Positions 24,821 to 31,987 of a stretch of DNA of 37,696 nucleotides are shown piece by piece. A program made the translations under genes and the position numbers. This DNA is from an uncultured Ellagibacter sp. Lineage in GTDB: Bacteria > Actinomycetota > Coriobacteriia > Coriobacteriales > Eggerthellaceae. The DNA lies in contig NZ_CAKUBT010000017.1 in assembly GCF_934643285.1 (NCBI RefSeq), forward strand, positions 1 to 37,696, in the 5' to 3' direction. The first letter of the stretch is position 1. Every line of letters starts with the position of its first letter. The notes below the pieces were generated by a model. That model was given only the letters and a program-made list of their open reading frames with translations, was not told the DNA's origin and searched no databases.

Positions 24821-27109
24821 CTAAAGCGCCGTGCCTTTCGTGGGAACCGAGAGCGTGCTCATGTCGACGCCTTCCAGCTTGAGCAGGGCGATCTTGCGTT
24901 CGATGCCGCCCGCATATCCCGTCAAGCTGCGGCTTGCCCCCACCACGCGATGGCAGGGCAGGATAATCGACACCGGATTGTGCCCCACTGCCCCGCCAAC
25001 AGCTCGCGCCGAGCGCTTCTTACCCGTGCCGGCCTCGATTGACTTCGCGATATCGCCGTAGGTGACAAGCTCGCCGTAGGGGATTTCTGCAAGTTTCGCC
25101 CATACCAGCTGGCGAAACTCCGATCCACGGGGCGCACAGGGGGGAATCTCGCCCGGGTCGCGACCCTCGAAGTACGCATCGAGCCACGCGCGTGCTTGCG
25201 CAAGCACGGAGTCGTCGGGCTTTTCCTGCGTGGTGGGCGAAAGCGTCGCCGCGTCGTATTTCTGACCCTTGAACCACAGGCCGATGAGCGCCTCGCCGTT
25301 GCTTGCAAGCTCGATATCGCCCAAAGGCGACGCGTAGGTGCAGGTGAAATCCATGGTCCCTTCTTTCTTTCGCTGATCCGCGCGCTTTGCCGTTGTTGTT
25401 GCACGCCTCGTCGCAACCGTCATGCTCGCGGGCGGCGCGTCAGCAGTCTTTTCCGCAGCGGTCGCGTCCGCCATGTTCGCCAGGGGAGACTCCGCACGCG
25501 CCTTCCCCTTTCCTTTCCCCTTTTCCATCTTTGGAGCGGACTTCTTAGGCTTCTCGTGCGGCACCGACCACATTGACATCACGGCGTACGATCGCCACGG
25601 GCGCCAGGGTTTCGACAGTTTCTCCAGCTCACGCGGCTTCATGTCGGGAAGCGCAAGTTTCACGCCATAGTCGGTGGGAAGGAATGCATCGGGGTAATCG
25701 TAGGCGCGCATGAGTACGTACTGCACCGTCCAGTCGCCGATGCCGCGAATGCTGCCGAGACGCGCAGCCTCCGTCGCGAGGTCGGCGCCAGGACGCAGCG
25801 TGAGCTCGCCCGCTTCCATGGCGCGCGCAATGGCGCAAATGGCGTTCGCGCGCTGAGCGATGACACCGACTTCGCCAAGGCGGGCGGGCGCATCGTCCGC
25901 GCAAAAGGCTTGCGGCGATGGAAATGCGCAGGTCAGTTCAGGTATCGGTCCCTTTGTCGGCGAGCCGAACTCGCGCGCGACACGCCCCGCGAGCGTGCTT
26001 GCCGCCTTCACGGTGATTTGCTGCCCCAAGATGGCGCGGGTCGCCATCTCGAAGCCGTCGAAGGCGCACGGCACGCGGATGCCGGGGATGCGGTACGCCT
26101 CACCTGCGTGTTCGTAAAAATCAGCGAGCCCCTGCTCGACCGCCTCAGACACGCAATCGGTATCAAACAGGCAACGCGTTCGGGCAAGCACCGAGGGAAT
26201 GTCGTCAAAAAGCTCGGGGGATATGGTGACGGCAAGGCGGCGATGCGAGGAGTCGTTCCCCACCTTGATCCACCCGACGCGCTCGCCATCGGAGGCGCGG
26301 ACGATCCGCCAATACGCACCGTCGAGCACCGCCTCCACACCCTCGATAGCGCGCATCTGCAGGAAACCGAGCAGCAAATCAAAGCGATACGGCTCGCGAT
26401 AGTCGACATGCAGAACGATAGGTGCCGCCTCCGTTTTCGCAGATGACGAGCCTTGCGCGCTTTTGCGGAATCGCGCCGGCTGCATGCCATAGCTGTTGAC
26501 GAACGCATCGTTGAAGCGGCGGACCGAGGCAAACCCACTTGCATACGCGATACGTGTCATAGAGAGATCCGTATCTGTGAGCAGGCTTTTCGCAAGAAGC
26601 AAGCGACATGTTTCGCGATACTGCGCAGGTGACACGCCGTAAGTTTGCTCAAACAAGCGACGCAGATGACGCTCCGACATGCCTTGCTCCGCGGCGATCC
26701 GAGCGATGGGGGCATCCCCGGGCCGCTCCCGCATGCTCGCGGCGGCGCGTGCAACCGCATGGTCGATGTCGGGCGCAATCGGAGTTCCCGGCGCAAGCTC
26801 GGGGCGGCATTTCAGGCAAGGCCGATACCCCGCCGCTTCCGCCTCGGCAGCAGTTTTGAAGAACGTGCAGTTTTCGCGCTTGGGCACCTTCGCCCAGCAT
26901 ACGCCCACGCGACAGTAAATTCCCGTCGAGGAAACGCCGACGAAGAGCAGGCCGTCGAAATGAGGATCCCCTGACAAAAGGGCCTGATAACATACGTCCT
27001 GGCTGGGAAGATCACTCCCCGCGAAAAGTCCGAAATCGACCTCGTCTTTGGCGGTTTTGCCCTCGCCAGCTTTTCCCGTGCCGCCGTCGGCCTTTTTACT
27101 GTCGCCCAT
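24821..27109 (-). CDS. Triple-fusion DNA alkylation repair protein: Ada Zn/AraC - AlkA - Ogt
   Basis: This 762-residue protein joins three activities. Residues about 38-110 form an Ada-type methylphosphotriester domain with zinc cysteines 66, 71, 98 and 101. Residues about 115-217 form an AraC-type DNA-binding domain (SMTRIAYASGFASVRRFNDAF). Residues about 230-515 are an AlkA-type 3-methyladenine glycosylase with a helix-hairpin-helix (RLGSIRGIGDWTVQYV) and catalytic Asp480 in FLPTDYGVK. A Lys/Ala-rich linker (about 516-585) leads to an Ogt-type O6-methylguanine methyltransferase at 586-750 with PCHRVVG and acceptor Cys719. Ada-AlkA proteins of about 480-500 residues are well known in Actinobacteria; the added Ogt is less usual. 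The first two zinc cysteines are one residue further apart than in E. coli Ada. The start at 27109 is inferred from homology; upstream in-frame codons exist. Confidence 0.92.
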   Translation of the reverse strand: MGDSKKADGGTGKAGEGKTAKDEVDFGLFAGSDLPSQDVCYQALLSGDPHFDGLLFVGVSSTGIYCRVGVCWAKVPKRENCTFFKTAAEAEAAGYRPCLKCRPELAPGTPIAPDIDHAVARAAASMRERPGDAPIARIAAEQGMSERHLRRLFEQTYGVSPAQYRETCRLLLAKSLLTDTDLSMTRIAYASGFASVRRFNDAFVNSYGMQPARFRKSAQGSSSAKTEAAPIVLHVDYREPYRFDLLLGFLQMRAIEGVEAVLDGAYWRIVRASDGERVGWIKVGNDSSHRRLAVTISPELFDDIPSVLARTRCLFDTDCVSEAVEQGLADFYEHAGEAYRIPGIRVPCAFDGFEMATRAILGQQITVKAASTLAGRVAREFGSPTKGPIPELTCAFPSPQAFCADDAPARLGEVGVIAQRANAICAIARAMEAGELTLRPGADLATEAARLGSIRGIGDWTVQYVLMRAYDYPDAFLPTDYGVKLALPDMKPRELEKLSKPWRPWRSYAVMSMWSVPHEKPKKSAPKMEKGKGKGKARAESPLANMADATAAEKTADAPPASMTVATRRATTTAKRADQRKKEGTMDFTCTYASPLGDIELASNGEALIGLWFKGQKYDAATLSPTTQEKPDDSVLAQARAWLDAYFEGRDPGEIPPCAPRGSEFRQLVWAKLAEIPYGELVTYGDIAKSIEAGTGKKRSARAVGGAVGHNPVSIILPCHRVVGASRSLTGYAGGIERKIALLKLEGVDMSTLSVPTKGTAL
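25352..25368 (-). promoter_or_regulatory. Possible internal ribosome site and start for a separate Ogt product
   Basis: Inside the fusion gene, at the junction of linker and Ogt domain, the minus strand reads GAAAGAAGGGACC then ATG (25354-25352). The Met is residue 586, exactly where stand-alone Ogt proteins begin (MDFTCTYASPLGDIEL). The spacing is a little short, but an independent 177-residue methyltransferase could be made. Confidence 0.4.
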
Positions 27110-27459
27110 ATGCCAGATCGCCGAACCTTCCGTCTGCAACTCTTTCTTACGAGGCAATAAAACCACAACGTAGCCGCCAAAACCAGCCATTTTCGGACAT
27201 GAAGGCCCGATAAAAACCGCACTCCCAACCCCTATTTTTTCACCAAAGCCGCCTTGTTTTCTGCCACGGGACTGAGTGCGGAGCTCAAGCTGCAATCGGA
27301 CGCCGGGCAATCGGGATGCCGACGCCCCGTTCAACAATAGGCGATCAGCTTGTCGCCCTTCGCTCTGACGGTGATGGTTTTGAGGGCGATCAGGTACAAA
27401 GCTTCATCGCCGATCCTGAGAAAGAGTTGTTGAATAGGAATAAATGACGCTCAAACGCA

Positions 27460-27496
27460 AGAGGGACCCAGTTCAGCGTGTGAACTGGGTCCCTCT
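27460..27496. terminator. Perfect 15-bp hairpin
   Basis: AGAGGGACCCAGTTC (27460-27474) pairs perfectly with GAACTGGGTCCCTCT (27482-27496) around a 7-base loop. It is the strongest simple hairpin in the window. Neither side carries a good T tract (CTATTC on the plus strand, TGCGTTTG on the minus). It lies 186 bases beyond the DEAD-box helicase gene and upstream of the repair fusion, so it may insulate the two. Confidence 0.6.
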
Positions 27497-27574
27497 CTAT
27501 TCGTCTCAGGTGAAACGATCTACGCACGACCATTCCGCCTGACGCTCTACCGTTGCCGCTAGAGTCTGCATAGT

Positions 27575-27650
27575 GGCGCCTCAGCCTACTCGCGATGTCC
27601 CACCTCGCTCGCGGCACCTCAGCCTGCTCGCGATACTCCTGCTCGCTCGC
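27575..27650. repeat. Tandem 38-bp duplication
   Basis: Two adjacent 38-bp units (27575-27612 and 27613-27650) match at 31 of 38 positions; both begin GGC(G/A)CCTCAGCCT and end TCGCTCGC. A weak third partial copy may follow near 27664. The repeat lies just past the helicase stop codon. Confidence 0.6.
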
Positions 27651-27681
27651 ACGCCCCAGCTTGCCAGCAGCGCCTCACTTG

Positions 27682-29226
27682 CTAGTGGCGCTTCTGCTTC
27701 TTCTCGAAGTTGCGGCGCTCGCCGAAGGAGCGCACGTCGTTCATGTTGGAGGGGCGCTTCTTGTTGCGTTTGGAAGCGGTCGCAGCGGCACCCTTGTTGC
27801 CCGACGGCTTGCTCGTGCGATGCGACTCACCGCGCTTGCCCTTCGAGTCGCCGCGCTTGCCGCCTTCGCCGCGCCTGCCGCCCTCGTTGCGCTTGTCGCC
27901 GCGCGAGCCGCCGCGTCCGCCGCGACCCTCGAACTCATCGCGCCCGCCGCGACCGCGCTTGTTGTCGCCGAACTTCGCCGCACGACGCTCAGCACGGTTG
28001 GCGAACTCGCCAGCCCCGCGTCCATCGCGCTTGCGACCAGCGCTGTTGCGGCTCGAGCCACCGCGGCCCTTGTTCTTGCGGTTCAGCAGGTCGGGATCGA
28101 GGTCGTACGTCTCGAGCCCCATGAAGGGAATGTCGCGATCGATGAGCTTCTCGATGTCGACCAGAAGGCGGCGCTGATTGGGGCTCACGAACGAGATGGC
28201 GTAGCCATGCTCGCCCGCGCGGCCCGTACGGCCGATGCGGTGCACGTAATCTTCGGGGCAATCGGGAAGGTCGAGGTTGATGACGTAGTCGACGCTCGGC
28301 ACATCGATGCCGCGAGCGAGCACGTCAGTCGCCACGAGAATGTTCGCCTTGCCGCGGCGGAACTTGTCGAGCGCACGACGGCGCGCACCCACCGACTTGT
28401 CGGAATGGATGGATTCCGCCTGGTAGCCGTCATCGTTCAGCGCCTTCGCGAAATCCTCGGCGCGGTTGCGCGTGCGGGCGAACACGATCACGCGCTCGTG
28501 GCCCTTCTCCTCGAGCACCGCGCGAAGGAGCTCAGGCTTCTTGTCCTGCTTGATCGGCATCATGTACTGGTCGACGGTCTTGGCCGTCTCGCCCTTGTGC
28601 GCGATTTCCACCACGGCGGGGTTCTTGAGCAGGTTGCCGAGGTTCTTCTGGATGGACTCGTCGATCGTCGCCGAGAAGAGAAGCGTCTGACGCTCGTCAG
28701 GCGTGGCCTCGACGATGGTGGTCACATCGGGAAGAAAGCCCATGTCAAGCATGCGATCCGCCTCGTCGAGCACGAGCGTCTGCACGCCGGAGAGGTCGAC
28801 GACCTCGCGCTTCATGAGGTCGTTCAGGCGGCCGGGCGTAGCGATGAGCACATCGGTGCCGCGGCGAATCTCCTTGATTTGCGGGCCGTAGGGCGCACCA
28901 CCGAAGACAGTCGTCACGAACTGCCCGGTGCAGCGCGCAATCTTCATGGCCGTGAAAGCAATCTGCTGCGCGAGCTCGCGCGTGGGCGAAACCACGAGCA
29001 GGCGCGGCGGACGGTTGTGGCTGCGGTCACGCGGCATGCGGGAAAGGACGGGAAGCAGGAAGGCTGCCGTCTTGCCGGTGCCCGTGCTCGCAGCGGCGAT
29101 GAGGTCGCGGCCGGTCAAAACGATGGGAATAGCCTGCTCCTGAACGGGCGTGGGCTCATCGTAGCCCAGGCGTGCAACCGCATCGAGGGCGTTATCGGAC
29201 AGGCCAAGGCTGGCAAAGTTTTCCAT
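27682..29226 (-). CDS. DEAD-box RNA helicase with RGG-rich tail
   Basis: This 514-residue ATP-dependent RNA helicase has all family motifs: Q motif around residues 22-32 (YDEPTPVQEQA), Walker A ASTGTGKT at 46-53, PTRELAQQ at 81-88, DEAD at 154-157, SAT at 185-187 and HRIGRTGR at 329-336. The tail from about 383 to 514 is low complexity, rich in Arg, Gly, Lys and Ser with several RGG repeats, typical of RNA-binding extensions of RhlE/CsdA-type helicases. The expected role is ribosome assembly or mRNA unwinding, often in the cold. The ribosome site is weak (AAAAGAG) and about 260 bases separate it from the upstream UbiB gene, leaving room for a long leader. The exact subfamily is not certain. 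Confidence 0.93.
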   Translation of the reverse strand: MENFASLGLSDNALDAVARLGYDEPTPVQEQAIPIVLTGRDLIAAASTGTGKTAAFLLPVLSRMPRDRSHNRPPRLLVVSPTRELAQQIAFTAMKIARCTGQFVTTVFGGAPYGPQIKEIRRGTDVLIATPGRLNDLMKREVVDLSGVQTLVLDEADRMLDMGFLPDVTTIVEATPDERQTLLFSATIDESIQKNLGNLLKNPAVVEIAHKGETAKTVDQYMMPIKQDKKPELLRAVLEEKGHERVIVFARTRNRAEDFAKALNDDGYQAESIHSDKSVGARRRALDKFRRGKANILVATDVLARGIDVPSVDYVINLDLPDCPEDYVHRIGRTGRAGEHGYAISFVSPNQRRLLVDIEKLIDRDIPFMGLETYDLDPDLLNRKNKGRGGSSRNSAGRKRDGRGAGEFANRAERRAAKFGDNKRGRGGRDEFEGRGGRGGSRGDKRNEGGRRGEGGKRGDSKGKRGESHRTSKPSGNKGAAATASKRNKKRPSNMNDVRSFGERRNFEKKQKRH

Positions 29227-29486
29227 GTAAGACTCTTTTCTTCAGTTGCCACGTTCCATCGCCCCTTGCGATGCGAATCCGTGGGCGCACCCGCTCCCAG
29301 CGGCGTGCATTTGCGCTTGAGGCGAGCCGCTTTCCAATTCATAGGCGGTAAAAACGCGCAGCTCGAAGCCGTCGCGGATATGCGCAAATAAGAAAAGAGA
29401 AAGATTTTCGCTTGAAGCGACTGTTCATTATGCCGCTTCATTCCAACGTTCGCGCTCATCGGCACGGGAAATCCACACCGCGGGGG
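29227..29486 (-). promoter_or_regulatory. Leader or promoter region of the DEAD-box helicase gene
   Basis: A palindrome TCGCTT-C-AAGCGA lies at 29408-29420 (minus-strand reading), followed on the minus strand by a T-rich stretch (AAAATCTTTCTCTTTTC) that could terminate the UbiB transcript. CGCTTC of this palindrome can pair instead with an upstream GAAGCG, so alternative structures are possible. CATAAT near 29430 could be a -10. None of these is well supported. Confidence 0.3.
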
Positions 29487-31142
29487 TTATTTCCTGCGCC
29501 AGATGCTGATGATGAGCCAGATCGACAGAACAAGCGAGCCGAAGTATCCGAAGAACGACAGCAGCGGCACCCCGAGAAAGCGCGGCTCCATCGTGGTCCC
29601 CGCCATCAGGCTCGAACCCACGAACAGACCCGCGATCACCATCGCAATCGCCACGCGGTTGATCATGCGCGAAAGATGCGCAAGCGGCGCCTCGGAGCCG
29701 AGCACTTCCATGTTCATCTTCAGCTGGCCGCGCGTGAGCATCTTGAGCGCCTCGCCGGAATACGACGCCGCATCGAGCGTGCCGCGACCTGACGAGTACA
29801 TCGCGCGCGCAAGGTCCTCAAGCGCGTCGCGAATCTCTTCGCGCGTGCCTTTTTTGCTCTTGATGTGGGCATTTATGATCGCGACGATATTCTGGTTGGG
29901 AATATAGGGCGCCACCGTGCCCTCGATGGTCACGATGCCGCGCGACACGCTCGTGACCGAGGCGGGCAGCATCACGTTGCACGAGCGCGTGAGCTGCATG
30001 ATGTCGCTCAGGAACTGACCCACGTCGATCTCGGCCACATCGCACGAGCCGTAGTCTTCAAGCAGCAGGTCGAGGTCGGCGAGAAAGCGCGTGTGGTCGA
30101 TGGCCGCGTTGTCCTTTTTCGCCGCGAACCGCATGAGCGCATCCTTGAGCGCGCGCGGGTCCTTAAGCCCCACGGCCTCGATGATGTCGCCGAAGCCCGC
30201 ACGGTCGCGTGCCGACAGGCGACCCATGTTCCCCAAATCGATGTAAACGATCCGCCCGTCGCGAATGATCACATTGCCCGGATGCGGGTCGGCGTGGAAA
30301 AACCCGTGGTCGAGAATCTGCGTCGCGTAGTTGTCGAGCATCTTCGACCCGATTTCCTCCAGGTCGTACCCGTTGGCCACCAACCGGTCCGCGTCGCCGA
30401 TGGGAATGCCGTCGACGTATTCCATGACCAGGACGAACTCGCTGCACAGCTCGGCGTAGACCTTCGGGCATGCGATGAAGACGCAGTCGCGGTTGAGCTC
30501 GGCGAACTCGGCGAGGTTCGCCGCCTCGCGCCGAAAGTCGGTTTCCTCCAGAAACGTCGCCCACATCTCCTCGACGACGGCGCGAACGTCGAGCATCTGC
30601 TCGCCCTTCATGTACCTCGAGGCGCGGCGGGCGAGCATGCGCATAATGTCGATGTCGAGCGCCATCGTGGCCTTCACGCCGGGGCGCTGGATCTTGATGG
30701 CGACCGACTCTCCCGAGGTCAGAACCGCACGATGCACTTGGGCAAGCGATGCGCTGCCGAGCGGCTTCGAGTCGATTTCGGCGAAGATCTCTTTGCGACG
30801 GCCGCCGAACTCCTCGTCGAGCGCCGCGAGCATCTCATCGAACGGCAGCGGATCGCATTCCGTTTGAAGCTTGGTAAGCTCCTCGCAAAACACCTTGGGA
30901 AGGATTTCCGAACGCGTCGAGAGCGTCTGGCCGATCTTCACAAAGCTCGGGCCCAAGTCCTCGAGCATCGCGCGGAACTCTTCGGGCGTGAAGCCCTCGA
31001 GGGCACGATGCTTGCCGACGATGCCGATGATTTCGCGCATGCGGCGGCGACGGGACTTGGAGTTGAGCCCGAAACGGCCCTCGGGATCGGCGTCGGCCCC
31101 GGGGGCGAAAAAGTGCCTGAGCAGTGTGTTGTTTTCAGCCAT
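29487..31142 (-). CDS. ABC1/UbiB-family atypical kinase-like membrane protein
   Basis: This 551-residue protein has the UbiB/ADCK signature: KxGQ motif VKIGQTLSTR at 69-77, the family loop PLGSAS at 127-132 in place of the usual P-loop, VAIKIQRPG with Lys150, the catalytic HADPHPGN at 283-290 and DLGN at 302-305. Two membrane helices occur at the C-terminus (about 495-548). UbiB proteins support ubiquinone synthesis in proteobacteria and have ATPase activity linked to isoprenoid lipids; in an actinobacterium the target may be menaquinone or another prenyl lipid, but no quinone gene is nearby. It is 23 bases downstream of the phasin-like gene, so the two form an operon. Confidence 0.9.
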   Translation of the reverse strand: MAENNTLLRHFFAPGADADPEGRFGLNSKSRRRRMREIIGIVGKHRALEGFTPEEFRAMLEDLGPSFVKIGQTLSTRSEILPKVFCEELTKLQTECDPLPFDEMLAALDEEFGGRRKEIFAEIDSKPLGSASLAQVHRAVLTSGESVAIKIQRPGVKATMALDIDIMRMLARRASRYMKGEQMLDVRAVVEEMWATFLEETDFRREAANLAEFAELNRDCVFIACPKVYAELCSEFVLVMEYVDGIPIGDADRLVANGYDLEEIGSKMLDNYATQILDHGFFHADPHPGNVIIRDGRIVYIDLGNMGRLSARDRAGFGDIIEAVGLKDPRALKDALMRFAAKKDNAAIDHTRFLADLDLLLEDYGSCDVAEIDVGQFLSDIMQLTRSCNVMLPASVTSVSRGIVTIEGTVAPYIPNQNIVAIINAHIKSKKGTREEIRDALEDLARAMYSSGRGTLDAASYSGEALKMLTRGQLKMNMEVLGSEAPLAHLSRMINRVAIAMVIAGLFVGSSLMAGTTMEPRFLGVPLLSFFGYFGSLVLSIWLIISIWRRK

Positions 31143-31165
31143 GAAGAAACCGCGACGGCGCGGCG

Positions 31166-31765
31166 CTAGGCCGTGGGGGCGCCTTCGACCTCGGGGGCCT
31201 CGCCTGCGTCAGCGACAGGATCCGCAACAACCTCACCTGCGACGACTTCCGCAGCCGGCGCCTCGGCAGAAGCAGCGTCACGCTGAGCGTTCAGAGCCGC
31301 AGCCTCGTCGAGCACGGAACGCGCACTGTTGGCAACCGCCTCCACCGCAGTGCCCACCGCGGCTACTGCCGTCGCACACGCGGTCTTCGCTTCGGCGATG
31401 GGATTCGGCTCCGCAGCCGTGTCCGATGCCGATGCGGCGTTCGCGGCCTTCAGCTTCTCGGCCGCCGCCTCGGCGTCCTTCGCGTTGGCAGTATCCGCCA
31501 TTTCGCGCACGATGTTGGCGAACTCGACGCGCTCGTCGGGCGACATCACCGACATGCGCGCCTCGATGGTGTCGCGGCGAATGGATGATTCGAGATTCGA
31601 TGCGCGGTGCTTGAGCTCGGTATTGATCTGCTTGCCCTGCTCAACCGTCATCTCTCCGCGAGCGACCAGCTGATCGACCAGCTCTTTGCCCTTTTCGGCG
31701 CCAATGGCAACCGCACCGATGCCTGCCAGGAAAATACCTTTGAAACCGTCTCCGAGTGTAGCCAT
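31166..31765 (-). CDS. Phasin-like protein with Ala/Glu-rich tail
   Basis: This 199-residue protein begins with a short hydrophobic glycine-rich segment (GIFLAGIGAVAIGAEKGKELVDQLV), then a helical region (MTVEQGKQINTELKHRASNLESSIRR) typical of the phasin / polyhydroxyalkanoate granule-associated family, to about residue 90. From there to the end the sequence is low complexity, rich in Ala, Glu, Val and Pro. In other bacteria such proteins are annotated as phasins and often sit next to UbiB genes, but no polyhydroxyalkanoate synthase is in this window, so a granule role is not shown. AAAAGGAGG lies six bases before the ATG, an excellent ribosome site. Confidence 0.7.
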   Translation of the reverse strand: MATLGDGFKGIFLAGIGAVAIGAEKGKELVDQLVARGEMTVEQGKQINTELKHRASNLESSIRRDTIEARMSVMSPDERVEFANIVREMADTANAKDAEAAAEKLKAANAASASDTAAEPNPIAEAKTACATAVAAVGTAVEAVANSARSVLDEAAALNAQRDAASAEAPAAEVVAGEVVADPVADAGEAPEVEGAPTA

Positions 31766-31822
31766 GGTGGCCTCCTTTTCCCTCAGATGGGCGTGCCGCG
31801 CGGCGACACGCGCTACTTATTC

Positions 31823-31851
31823 ATAATGCCGCATTTGGGGAGAAAGGGCAA
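31823..31851 (-). promoter_or_regulatory. Probable promoter of the phasin-ubiB operon
   Basis: On the minus strand TTGCCC (31846-31851) and CATTAT (31823-31828) are 17 bases apart, about 58 bases before the phasin start. Confidence 0.5.
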
Positions 31852-31927
31852 ACCCAGGAGGAAAAACGTTGCCATGGTGTAAAAAGCCCAAGCTACAACG
31901 ACGGCAGAAAGAAGCACGGTGGGATTT

Positions 31928-31979
31928 CGTGTATCCCGAATACACGATTTTGTTGAAAAACGTGTATTCGAGATACACG
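31928..31979. terminator. Two 19-bp palindromes behind the EamA gene
   Basis: CGTGTATCCCGAATACACG (31928-31946) and CGTGTATTCGAGATACACG (31961-31979) share both 7-bp arms and differ only in the 5-base loops. On the minus strand the one nearer the EamA gene is followed by TTTTTC, making it a good intrinsic terminator for that gene; on the plus strand the second is followed by TTTTCT. The EamA stop lies nine bases away. Confidence 0.7.
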
Positions 31980-31987
31980 TTTTCTCG

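Larger units (their letters stand above)
27110..27681. other. Long intergenic region with decayed-looking coding remnant and hairpin
   Basis: These 572 bases have no convincing gene. On the plus strand a short frame from the ATG at 27314 to the TGA at 27443-27445 encodes 43 residues (ending FIADPEKELLNRNK) that look protein-like, but it has no ribosome site. A preceding frame ending at 27340 also looks protein-like, as if one reading frame had been broken. An 8-bp inverted repeat TTCAACAA/TTGTTGAA (27330-27337, 27427-27434) brackets this part. A perfect 15-bp hairpin follows at 27460-27496 and a 38-bp tandem duplication at 27575-27650. The promoter of the repair fusion gene must also lie here. 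Confidence 0.4.

Noticed and set aside
27390..27617. A 75-codon minus-strand frame across the 15-bp hairpin
   Set aside because: It crosses the hairpin and part of the tandem repeat, has no ribosome site and no recognisable sequence.
27595..29391. A 598-codon plus-strand frame opposite the DEAD-box helicase
   Set aside because: Antisense shadow; low-complexity composition and no family match, while the minus-strand frame has every helicase motif.
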